This document shows, piece by piece, positions 23,700 to 34,584 of a stretch of 64,000 nt of DNA (position 1 is its first letter; each line of letters starts with the position of its first letter). The stretch is from Cyathus striatus (Eukaryota > Basidiomycota > Agaricomycetes > Agaricales > Nidulariaceae): NCBI GenBank assembly GCA_025738555.1, contig JAOVFP010000010.1, forward strand, positions 1,674,001 to 1,738,000, in the 5' to 3' direction. A program made the translations under genes and the position numbers. Below the pieces are notes generated by a model, which saw nothing but the letters and a program-made list of their open reading frames with translations, was not told the origin of the DNA and did no database searches.

Positions 23700-26600
23700 T
23701 AACCCCACTTATCGCTCGCTGAATCCAACACACAGCCCCCAATTGTTCCGCAACACACGAACTCCCAATGAGCAGCAACGAAAGTGTGTCGGGGGCTCAA
23801 ACGAACCGTAGATACAGGTGTGACAGTATCCTACCAGATACACCAATCGACAAGCGCCTATGGTTGTAGCAAGAGGGATTGGGCGTGCGGAGTGAAGGAG
23901 CCTACGAGAGGCCTGTTGGCAAGAATACTAGGCCTAGGAAACCGAACACCTTAGAGCTAAAGCAAAGCTTCTCGTAGAAGTCTTCAAGTTCGTCGCCGTG
24001 GTCGTCGGTGTCCTACTCTACATCCCCTCGGTGGGCGGTGGGGTATTCGGCCGTTGTCACATCTCTAGCTCTCTTCCCGCCCTGAAGCATCCCGCTACGA
24101 TGTGAAGCTGGTTGTGATAAGGCCCCAGTATAGGGACGAAAAATTGCATTCGGAGCTGACTTGGAGCAAAAACGAAGCTCATCGTACTGTACTTTGTGAA
24201 ATCCCATCTCGCCGTCCAGACCCTCACAATACCTTATCGTGCCAACGAGGGTGGCAAGGGATGTAGTATGTCGTAAGAGGCTGTCAATAAGCCTGCAGGA
24301 CGACGCCACAGCTCGAATGGGTGTGGGCAGAACGCGGTATGCGCGTGTAGTGAAGTCGAAGGAACATGGAGACAAGAGAGGATCCCACAATTGATGTTCC
24401 ACACTTCTCAGAACATCACGAAGGCATGACGTGCGTTCAAATAATAATCGGTAATTACTGATTCAATAACAGCCGCCGGTGATGGTAGGTTCAGGGATGG
24501 AAATGGGGCATCGGTACTGGAGATGTGCAGTCTGTCGTGCTCAATTGAATGGAAGCTTGGGAGACGAAACCGTAGGCTCGTGCTGCGTGAGTAGGGTGCG
24601 CAGTGACGCGTGGCAGTTATTAAAGTTGCTCGTAGGGTAGCGCGGAAGTGAGTGGACGGGAGTGATGAGGGGGAAGATACCCCGAGGTAGTTCACCCTGT
24701 GGTGCTCTGCAGGGAGTAGGATAGATATGAGGAGATTGAAGGTAAGATATGTTGCGTCGTTTCGTCGCACACGAAGGGACGAACATATGGCTGTAACTAT
24801 AGTAAATTTTTTTGGTATAGCTGTACGTGTCGAAATGAGGACACCTACCTCATCAACCACCCTCGCATCTCTGAGCCTTCCCCTACCCAGAAAGTTTTCG
24901 AGGAACACCGATAGCCGTTAGCGTGACATCCAGCACTGTACAAGCTCCTCGTACCAAGAGATAAGCCCCTGCACTCGTGTTAGACCTTTATGTAGTTTTT
25001 ATCACCCCCCTTCTGCCCACCTCTCATTCACTCTATCTGTCCCCAACCACTCATATCCTACGGGCCGCCAGCTGCAGTACGTCGTACCAGTAACCAACCC
25101 TATCATTGCCCCGATTGTGGACCGAACACAGCCCCTGTTGGGGATGTTCGAGCCTCCTGCTGAACGCTGAGCGCTCAAACCAACATGGTTAGGGTTATTG
25201 AATTAGGAATTCGGGAGCTCGGAGATGATGCCAATGACGGTTCCAGTTGGGATGTTGCACACGTAGCGCGTCGAAAGAGGCTGCCAGGAGGTATGAGTGT
25301 ACGAAGCATTTGGCGTAAGTGGGGGTTGGAGGGACAACGTAGGCGTACGGGGTGACGTGGCCAATCTTGGTATGCGCTATGGTGGTGGGTGTGGGGGACT
25401 ATTCGGAGAGCACTGAACATCAGTAGACGAAGAGGGGGTTATAGGAGTTGCAGAGTTGCTCAGAACGAATGTTCGTGCAGCGGTGTGCTGGATATGGCGG
25501 AGGTATATGGGAAGACGTTGGATTGCTGTACTTTCACATGTATAGTCGAAAATGAGAATGAATGAAGTTATAACTATCCGAAATGCCAATACTTCAAACA
25601 CTGCCATGTATCGCAGGGAAAACACACCCCAGGTTGGTAAATTCCTGGGGCACGGCGGGTCTCGCCTTCCACTACATCCAGTCCGGTACGTTGAGAAGCT
25701 GTGATTACAGCACCATGTCCCTGGATCAACTAGACACGATGGACTACGTCTATAGAGACTGCAGTGGTAGGTTTAAGGCTTGACTGGTGGGCTACGTGTC
25801 GATACGGTTAGTCAGTAGGCGCCCTCCAGAGTGATAGATGAAGACGAAACGGCACGTACACCAGTCCCTATACCGCTTCTCCCCCTCCTTACGCATCCTC
25901 AAGAAACGCACTGATACGTCTCTTAGCATATTATCGTCCTGCATCGCTTCAAAAGTTAAGCAAACTACCAGCTTCAGCACGTTGAATCTTGTTGGTCTAA
26001 ATGAAAGCGTCCGGCGCGTTTGTGGGCAACGAGAGGGCGAGTATGTGATGAGGCTACAGCGGACTTCGTATCGCAGGTAGTACTGGGAAGAAGAGGCCTA
26101 GAGTTGTGGTTAACAAAGATAACAACCGGCTGCTCTGAAGGGACAGAAGGGGACAGAATGTAAGCATCATGGAGCAGATGGTTTGAAAGTTGTCGAAGCG
26201 ACAGCGATATGTGTGGCGATGCAAAATTCACAGGCCGCCGGGGATAAGCGCTACTAGAGCGCTAATTCTATACGTGCTTCGATCCTGGCACTGCCAGGTG
26301 TATCGTTTGTGTATCGTCCTAACAAATAGTTTACGATCTTGTCAGCAACTCGTCAATGCACATTAGCCACGATCAAAGTTGAGTTGGCTGATGGTAGTAT
26401 TTATCACTGTGTATTATTGAAACTGAGATGCTTTTTCGAGATGGAGTTGTTGTGTGGCTCTACTATGTGGTCTGTCTCCCACTTTCTCCCTCTTCCTCTT
26501 TCCACCCTCCCCCCCTCCTTGTTTTGAAACCATATACTAATACCCACATGTAGTCGATATAACAGTTGACCTAATTCTAACCATGGTCTCACTCTCGAGT

Positions 26601-27060
26601 CTCAATCGTTCTCGAAATACATCCCAGAAAGTACTGTACCAATCTAAGTAATTTGAATCAAATCAATTCGGCTTGATTTTTACGGTGCTTATACTACTTA
26701 CTTCAAAAAATTAACTGACCTTGCCGAGTTAGGAGCTCTCTTGGAGTTCTGGTTCTAAACATGTTCCCCGTGCTGATATACGGAACATGATAACGTGAAT
26801 ATTTACGTAGGGAATATATATATATCTAAATGAAGTTAATTCCCGAAACGAAAATGAAAATGGATAAAGGGACAGAATAAAAATAAGAGCGAGGCGGTAC
26901 CGCGATACTCATCAAATGATCGTTACCCATGTGAAACGTCAAATGTAATTCCAGAGTGTTAAGAATAGAAAGGTGGCCAATTGAGGTATATAAGTGTTGT
27001 CCATATAGACCTACTTGAGCCTTCTGGCCCATCAGCATCGAACGGTTACCGTCAATAGCT
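23700..27060. other. Gene-poor stretch, no recognised gene
   Basis: CpG is retained here. Minus-strand open frames at 24013-24402, 24408-24908, 25175-25420 and 25377-25625 might be exons of a decayed gene, but they share no consistent splice joins or recognisable domain. GA/CT-rich runs occur near 26480-26520. No transposon ends were identified. Confidence 0.35.
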
Positions 27061-28799
27061 AAGCCTATTACTCAACATGCCATTCAAAAATGCGCACAAC
27101 TTTAAAATTAAACGTGTTGAAACGAATGACATAAAAATTGATACCCAGATAAATAACGTAGTTTACCAAATCACTTTTTAAACACTTTTTACTGATATTA
27201 TTCAAATTTCAGAATACATATAATCAGCCAAGGGATGAAGAACTATCTCCACTTCGGACCACAGCTGCTTGTACCTCTCAGTACTTTGTTGGGCAAGAGG
27301 TGTATCTGAAGAGACTTTATCAACATTTTGCAAGAGCATACACCACTGAGAGAAAAATGTTCCTTCTATATGGAATGGGTGGAATTGGAAAAACTCAGAT
27401 TTGTTTGAGGTTTATAGATGAGAAGACTGGCCAGTAGGTCTTTCTCCAGTTCTCCTAATTACAGAATTAATAATATGGATCAGATATGTAAACATCTTCT
27501 GGATTGACACAACATCTGAGGATACAGTCATTCAAAGTCTGAAAGAAATATACAAGAAAATATCAACTCCAGGGACTTCAGCATCTTCATTCTCTTCTGC
27601 AGTGGTTCTTAATTGGATTTCTAATCTTGAATCTGAATGGCTCATAATATATGACAATGCTGATGGCTCTCCTGAACTAGTTGAAAAGTATATTCCACCT
27701 GGAAACCTAGGAAATATTTTGATTACAAGCAGAAATCCTGCACTTTGCAGAATTACTTCACATGAAAATTCATTGGAAGTATCTGAAATGAGTGAAGAAA
27801 CAGCCATTGAGCTGCTTTTTAAAGCAAGTGGTATTTTTAGGAATACAAAAAACTTGAATGAAGCAAAAATAGTAGTTCAAAAATTGCATTATCTACCATT
27901 GGCTATTGATATGGCTGGAGCATATATAGCTCAAGTACATTATGATATAAGTGATTTTATTAAACTCTATGACAAGTTCAGACCTAAGATATTGAATCAT
28001 GACAAATTTAAAGGTGCATCAGGATATAATAGAACAGTGTATAAGACATGGGAGATTTCATTTCAAAAAATATTGGAAGATTCAGTTGACAATGGAAATA
28101 AAGATCATGCAGCTACAGCACAATATGCAATAACTCTTATAAATATTTGTGCATTTTTTCATTATGAAAAGATATCAAAATCAATATTTGAAAGAGCTGC
28201 AATGTATTTTCCAATACACAAGAAGTATTATGAAGATATTGATTTACCTTCATATCTACCATCCATGGATGTGTCAATTTTAAATGTGAATGAATGTGGT
28301 GAATGGGATGAATGGCTGTTTATGGAAAGCATTGAATTGCTTCTTTCATTTTCATTAATGAATAAGACTAAGATAAAATCCCTGTACAACATACATCCAC
28401 TGGTACAGACATATTGTCAAGATAGGTTATCTACAACAGAAAAACAACTGTGTATAATAAATGCTAGATCAATATTAGTGAGTTCTGTTTGTACTGAGGA
28501 TACAACTGCAGAATATATCTACATGAACAATCTCCTACCACATGTTATACAAAATTTATTTCATGATAATAAAATAATTAATTCCACATACTACAATGAC
28601 ATTTTCAGCATTTTAGCAAACATACTAAAGAAATGTGGTAAATATAATACAGAAGGAGTGTATAGATTAAGAGTTACATTAACATATTTGGAAAAGCTTG
28701 TGGGATATCATGAAACTTTGATTGATAGCTTAATAATCAATGAAAACATGTGGTTGAATATAGGTCAAAAGATTAGCACAGGTAATTTTCACTACAGTA

Positions 28800-29941
28800 A
28801 CATGGTACTCAGTGAACTTTATTACTTATCAATTTCATATTGGAACCAGGGTAAAAAAACACATAGTCAATTGCTGATGAACAAGGTTTTGGATATGAGA
28901 AAGCAAATTCTTGGCAATGAGCATCCTGATACATTTCAGAGTATGGCCAGTCTTGCATTTACATACAATGATCTTGGTAAACATAAAGATGCAGAACAGT
29001 TGGAAATTGAAGTTTTGAATATGAGAAAACAAATTCTTGGCAATGAGCACCATGATACACTTTCTAGCAAGGCAAATCTTGCAGCTACATACAGTAATCT
29101 AGGTAAATATAATGATGCAGAAAAACTGGAAATTGAAGTTTTGGATTTGAGAAAGCAAATTCTTGGCAATGAGCATCCTGATACACTTTGGAGTACTGTA
29201 TCAATACGACCAAGTGTTTGGTGACGTGTCACACAGGGTCATGAACAGGAACAGATGTCCTGTTTGTCACGCGTCATGGAGCGTTTTGAACAGAGATGCA
29301 GCGAAAAAATTGAGGTTAAGGTTGAATTTTCGGCCGCTTGCTTCGCTCGTGTAGATCCCCATGAACACTTACAACCCCTGTCACACCTGGCATGGCCCTT
29401 TGAACAGAGGGTCCAAGTGTTCATGGCCGTCACGCTGAAAAGTGGTGAACACTTGGTCATATTGATACAGTATGGCCAATCTTGCAGCTACATACAGTAA
29501 TATGGGTAAGCATAAGTATGCTGAAAAGCTGAAAATTGAAGTTTTGGATTTGAGAAAGCAAATTCTTGGCAATGAGCACCCTGATACACTTTCTAGTATG
29601 GCCAATCTTGCAGCTACATACAGCAATCTGGGTAAACAGAACAATGCTGAAAAGCTGAAAATTGAAGTTTTGGATTTGAGAAAGAAAATTCTTGGAAATG
29701 AACACCCTGATACACTTTCTAGCATGGCCAATCTTGCAGCTACATACAGTAATATGGGTAAACACAAGGATGCTGAAAAGCTGGACATTGAAGTTTTGGA
29801 TTTGAGAAAGCAAATTCTTGGCAATGAGCACCCTGATACACTTTGGAGCATGGCCAGTCTTGCAGATACCTACAGTAATCTGGGTAAACAGAAAGATGCA
29901 GAAAAGCTGGACATTGAAGTTTTGGATTTGAGAAAGCATAT
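28800..29941 (+). repeat. Array of about seven near-identical 42-codon TPR units
   Basis: Units of 126 bp carry the consensus MANLAATYSNLGK followed by AEKLEIEVLDLRKQILGNEH. Units 2-7 are nearly identical at the DNA level, which points to recent unit duplication or homogenisation. The array is split by the MITE at 29196-29470. Confidence 0.88.
29196..29470. mobile_element. 275-bp MITE in the NLR TPR array
   Basis: TA target sites are at 29194-29195 and 29471-29472. Termini are perfect for at least ten bases: CTGTATCAATACGACCAAGT and, complemented, CTGTATCAATATGACCAAGT. Removing the element and one TA restores the TPR frame. It is a Tc1/mariner-like non-autonomous element and keeps several CpGs, unlike the surrounding gene. 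A second copy, reversed, is at 29944-30217. Confidence 0.92.
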
Positions 29942-29943
29942 TA

Positions 29944-30217
29944 CTGTATCAATATGACCAAGTGTTTGCCACTTTTCAGCATGACAGCCATGAACACTTG
30001 GACCCTCTGTTCAAAGGGCCATACTGGGTGTGATAAAAGTTGTAAGTGTTCATGGGGATCTATGCGAGTGAAGCAAGTGGCTGAAAATTCAACCTTAACC
30101 TCAATTTTTCACTGTATCTCTGTTCAAAACACTCCATGACGCGTGACAAACAGGACATCCGTTCCTGTTCATGACCCTGTGTGATGCGTCACTGAACACT
30201 TGGTCATATTGATACAG
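29944..30217. mobile_element. Second copy of the NLR MITE, opposite orientation
   Basis: TA is at 29942-29943 and 30218-30219, with the same termini and interior as 29196-29470 but reverse-complemented. It lies at the end of TPR unit 7. The flank beyond it (attggcacatag) still resembles the TPR codons for I-L-G-N but has a stop, so the gene end is decayed. Confidence 0.9.
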
Positions 30218-30398
30218 TATTGGCACATAGTAGGTCTAATATTGTAGTCATTTACTGCCAATAGCATAATATAGAAAAAAGGCTAGCAAGCAGCAAAGCC
30301 CACAACCTTCTCAGTTCTGATTTTCTCAGATTTCAGGAAGTGCACAGGTAACTCCCAGGTGTTTTGATGCTGACCCACACCTATACTTGTGAGAACCT

Positions 30399-30755
30399 AT
30401 GGATTGTGAATTTCATGATGAACTCAAGCAATCAGATATGTCTGGTAGGCTCTCACTTACCACTGAAGAAGACCTTGTTCTTAATAGAGACAAGCTTGTT
30501 CTGAGTGAGAATATTGAATCTGACTCTGCTGTGCTGGTGGATGCCATCATTAAATACTTGACCACTGATTGCCAGTATACAGCTCAGAATGGTAATGACC
30601 TACCAAAATATGTGGTTGGCATCCTTGGAGGACTCAAGCTTACTGTGGATGCAAAAAGCATACTCATAGAAGAGGTTGACAAATTGAAGTTAAATCAGCT
30701 GTGGCATTTGGGCATGGACAGGGAAAGAAAAAGGAGAATAGTATGTATTCATTGA
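30399..30755 (+). CDS. Hypothetical protein fragment, 118 aa
   Basis: An ATG frame with an acidic N-terminal half and a C-terminal half that looks helical (LVDAIIKYLTTDC; IEEVDKLKLNQLWHLGMDRE). No domain recognised. It follows a possible TTTTCTCAG/TTTCAG acceptor near 30330-30340, so the ATG may be internal to a longer spliced gene, and the right end meets a possible GTATGT donor at 30741. CpG-poor like the NLR. Confidence 0.35.
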   Translation: MDCEFHDELKQSDMSGRLSLTTEEDLVLNRDKLVLSENIESDSAVLVDAIIKYLTTDCQYTAQNGNDLPKYVVGILGGLKLTVDAKSILIEEVDKLKLNQLWHLGMDRERKRRIVCIH

Positions 30756-30759
30756 AAAT

Positions 30760-31680
30760 TTACAAGAAACATTAGTTACATCTCACTTCTAATCACTATC
30801 ACTTACTACAAGCTCAAAAATGGTCATTTTGAGGGGGAAATCAGGCATTTTAGCTTAATTTAAGTGCAGTAATTGTTTCACTAAACCATTGTTCATGGAG
30901 CTCTATGATGCTTGTAGTTGTTCATAGCAATATAGTCAACTTTTTGCAATTTTTATTGCATTTTAGTAGACAGTCATACTTTAGTCACCAGACAGTAGAA
31001 ATTCAATCTCTACTTACTACTAGCCAATTACTGACATTCTACTGTGATTCATTGGCTTACTTTAATTTAAATTAACTGAGCATGCCACAAAGTCATTAAA
31101 TCTCAACTTTTATAATACAAGATGGTGACACTTTCCACAAATTTCCACATAGTTGACTAAAATGTAGAGAAAATCACAAAAAGCTGACTAGTTTACCACA
31201 AACAGCTGCACACCATTTTTACTGAGTGTGATGGATGACAAATGTGATGAACTGTTCAGTTCAAATGCCCTGCATTGTGCATGACTGAATACTCAGTTGA
31301 AAGAGTCCAGTATTGCCACTCTTTGACTTCAAGGTCTTTTACAGGCTGATCCAGATTGAAGACATTGTCCCACAGAAGTTCTAGAGCTATACAGTAAAGA
31401 TAAAGCCATAAAAAGAGGCTATTAATTCAGAGATATAATCTTTTGAATCATGTACAGGCTTACAGCATCTTTCTGGTCAGTGGGCATCGACCTCTTGTGT
31501 ATTTCTATCCCTAACTCCAAAGTTTGCTGACATTGTATCATAATCTAGAGCATGTATCGTTGTGAGGTTGCAAAAATGTGGGTATCAAATTGATCAAAAC
31601 TCAGCAGGTACGACACATCGCGGTTGCTTGCTTCACACCATAAGAACATGGTTGTTATATGGTCAATTTTGAATTCACCT
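30760..31680. other. AT-rich, CpG-poor spacer
   Basis: No gene, RNA or transposon ends recognised. CpG returns abruptly near 31600. Confidence 0.4.
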
Positions 31681-31934
31681 AGTGTGAGGTTTCTTCCAAA
31701 CACGCAAAGTACAAATTACACATTACAAATTCAAGCTGAATTCCTACACTAGAAAACTATTAAAAGTACAGTACAAATTCAATAATCCTAAGCTACAAAT
31801 GACTGTCTAAAACATACAAAACATCGGAGAAAAGAAAGAAAGCTCGTTATCTCATGACGGAAATCAAGAAAGGGCATGTCAAAGTATCATTGCGAGGTTG
31901 CGACACCGGCACCGAACCACACCTCAAGCCAAAG

Positions 31935-33340
31935 TCATCCACTGGGTCCGACACCTTTCTCACTCCCCTTCTCACCCTCCCTACTCCCTCGGACAGTCCT
32001 CCCAACCCCAACCTCCCTCCGCACACCACCCCTCCCACCCCAATCAGTACATTCCCTCTTCCTGCGCTCCCGCTCCCTCCCCCTCTCCCCCACACCCACA
32101 GGCGCAGGACTCCCCAAAGCAGAAAGACTCCCAACAGGAATAGAAGGCGACACAACCCCCTCCCTCCTGCCAATCCCACCTGGCATGGTCGGACTCCCAG
32201 GAGCAGGCAGCGGACTCCCCGCCCGCGCACCCAAAATCCCCCTCACCCCCTCCCAACTCTCATACCTCTTCAGCGTCCTCACAATCATCCCCAAATACAC
32301 AACCCCAAGCCCTAGCACAAGTGTGATCACCACCCTTGGCGCCAACGCCTCCTTGCTACTTTATGGTACACGTGCATGGTCCGAAAGGGCGCCAGTGCGC
32401 CATACATATGAGAGAATTGAGATGAGGAAGAGGAGGGTGGACCAGGCTAGCCATACAGCTGGCATTGATAGCATTACCCAGACGTTCCACCATGTTAGGG
32501 TGTAGTCTTTTCTTGCTTCCTGTGTGGGAAGTCAGTCGTGGTAGAGCGAAGAAGAAAGAACGCATTTATACGAACTTCAGCCACCGCAATGCCTTATCCA
32601 TACTCCTCATAGCCCCAAAACGCACAATAAACACACACCCATATGATAAACTCATAATAGCACAAACGAGCGAAAGCAAAGCCGCAGTGCGCGTAAGTGG
32701 GTCGTCTGACATCTCCGGGACTTGGAATGTCGTTAAGATTCCTCTGTTAGGTACAGTAACGTCAGTAATATAATTTATGCAAGGAAAGGAAAGGGAAAGA
32801 GACGTACAAAGCCAACAACGCACTAGTCAGATTAAAAGTTTTGCGTTCTCTGTTCTCTCAATAGCGAATCGACAAATGCTTCCCGGCTGTACTTGAATCG
32901 GACCAGAGCAGGCGCCATTCCTCCTCCCGAGCCTCCAGCTCCAGCTCCACCCCTCGCACCCCAATCATCAACAAGCCCACCAACAGCTGCAGCAGCACCC
33001 ACATGCGCCGTCAACCCTAACCCTACCCCCATCGACCGCTGCAGCGGAGGTGAAGGGGGATACAGCCTCGGTGGATACACCGGCGGAGAAGCAGGCGACG
33101 CAGTCTGAGAAGGCGAAGAAAAGAGCCACGGGGAAGGATACCCCTGCTCCTCCGTCTCCGTCTCCCTTTCCCTCTCTTGCTGCAGCTGCAGCTGTCGATG
33201 CTGATGCTGCAAAGGATACATAACCACATCTCCCTCCGCGCCCATCATACGCACAACATCAGGCTTACTAACCTCCGCATCTTCAAATATCCTCGCTACG
33301 CGGCTGAAGTACATAGCGGAAAGACGGAGTAAGGGGTGTA
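31935..33340 (-). pseudogene. Decayed second copy of the membrane-protein gene
   Basis: Homologous to 22520-23629. The frame is lost at several points: in the Ala/Gly-rich loop region, after REAFVDSLL near 32840, a one-base loss at the exon 2 start near 32503, and a TAA stop where the other copy has Leu (near 32363). The last TM segment and tail remain open (31935-32345). The flanks are also duplicated, showing this is the same genomic segment. Confidence 0.75.
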
Positions 33341-33958
33341 GGTACTTCTTTCTTGGGAATGTGTCTGTGGCGATGAGGTAGATGTTCGTCCATGCGGGAC
33401 AGCACTCCCCCCTTCTTCCCCTTCCGCGTCTTTCGCTACTCCTAGCCCTGATTCCAAATCCTCCTGGGCAGAAGAGGGGAAGCAGGGACACGGACACGAG
33501 AACGAAATGGGAATGAGAAAGAGGGAAAGAGGTATGTTTGAACTTGAACGGGTCAATGGGGACCCATGGTTCTTCGACTGGATTATCGTGATTCCGACGG
33601 TGGAGGTGCGAGGACCATTGATGTAGCCTTCTAAGGCCCGGTGATGTGGCCCTCGAACGGGAGTTGCTCGGAGACCGGGAGGAAGCGAGGGATTTGGGTG
33701 AGAATGCGGGATGGGGGTCTGAGAGGCGTGTTCCGCGGGTTGATACTCTGTACTACTTATTAGCATATAGCAAAAGGCAAGAACAAAGAAAGTTGAAGGG
33801 GTGGCGGAAAGTCTATGAAGAACGAAGGAGGAGAGGGGTAGAGGGAGATGAAAGAGGGAGGGAGAAGCAGAAGAGAAAGGAGGAAAAAACGTACGTATAT
33901 TTCTAGGCGAAGCCCCACGAATAGGCGACCCTCCCTCTGAAGCGCATACCCTCAAGCT

Positions 33959-34540
33959 CTAAATCGGCGGGCTGCTTTTCTGCAGCACCCTCGGTGAGCG
34001 ATTCTGCGAAGACGAGAGGGAGAGGAGCAACGCTGATACAGCGTTTGGACTGCGCCGGGGTTCGTGTTGCAGCTTGGCGTTGAGGGGCGGTTGAATCTGC
34101 GCAGAGTGGAAGGTGCCGCTTGTGCTTGGGGAAGGGGAGGGAGCTGAAGTAGTCACCTTCTGAAGGTGAATGCTCTGCAGGATTGGTTAGTGGTAATAGG
34201 ACGGAGGGTGGGGAACGTACCTGGAGTCGATTGTGGTGCCAATGGTATTAGCTACTCCATGATGCGAGTCATTCATCGACTCTACATGAGGATGGGAAGG
34301 TCCAGCAACGGCATGCACTTCACTGAGCGCAACTGTAGGCTGTGTTGAGGCTGAGACTCTATACGCGGAAAAGGGGTGGTAGAGCTTCGACGCGCGACAT
34401 CTAGAGAAAGGGAAAGGGAAGGGGGAGGGGGAGGGGGAGAAGGTAGTGGAGAGAGGAGGAGGGGGAATGGAGAACGAAGTTGACGAAGTGGGTGATGTGG
34501 TTTTACTTAGTTCAATGTTTCGGGGGACACTGAATTGCAT
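33959..34540 (-). CDS. Ser/Pro-rich hypothetical protein, 177 aa
   Basis: Two exons on the minus strand: 34221-34540 and 33959-34172, with a 48-bp GTACGT...GCAGAG intron. The join keeps a single frame of 178 codons including stop. The start MQFSVPRNIELSKTTSPTSS is shared with copy A. The protein is low-complexity, rich in Ser, Pro, Thr and Phe, with no TM segment or recognised domain. It could be a disordered regulator or a non-functional frame. Copy A is frameshifted and truncated by the window edge. Confidence 0.45.
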
Positions 34541-34584
34541 ATTAGCTAGCGTGCCAAGTAGTGTCCGTGATACAATCCCACCTG

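Larger units (their letters stand above)
27077..29943 (+). pseudogene. NB-ARC/TPR NLR-like protein gene, split by a MITE
   Basis: Exons 27077-27157, 27213-27433 and 27484 onward join in frame. A short N-terminus is followed by an NB-ARC ATPase: P-loop GMGGIGKTQ (residues 81-89), Walker B WLIIYDNAD, GNILITSRN, LPLAIDMAGAY and an IHPLVQTYC motif in the MHD position. From about residue 540 come 42-residue TPR units with ILGNEHPDTL. A TA-flanked MITE (29196-29470) interrupts unit 3, giving a stop at 29222-29224 after 680 residues. Four more units resume in frame at 29471 and end at a second MITE (29944). Fungal STAND proteins of this type are thought to act in non-self recognition and cell death; that role is inferred. 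A truncated 680-residue product keeping the full NB-ARC is possible. CpG is depleted from about 27260. Confidence 0.85.

Noticed and set aside
24408..24908. 166-codon minus-strand frame
   Set aside because: No recognisable domain, overlapping open frames on both strands, no splice joins to neighbours that form a longer protein.
29196..29470. MITE in the NLR acting as an intron (GTATCA donor, GATACAG acceptor in its ends)
   Set aside because: Splicing between these sites would leave four extra bases compared with the empty site and shift the TPR frame, so it would not rescue the protein.
33296..33955. 219-codon minus-strand open frame
   Set aside because: It starts at TTG, not ATG, overlaps the edge of the decayed membrane-gene copy, is low-complexity, and has no recognisable domain or second-copy support.
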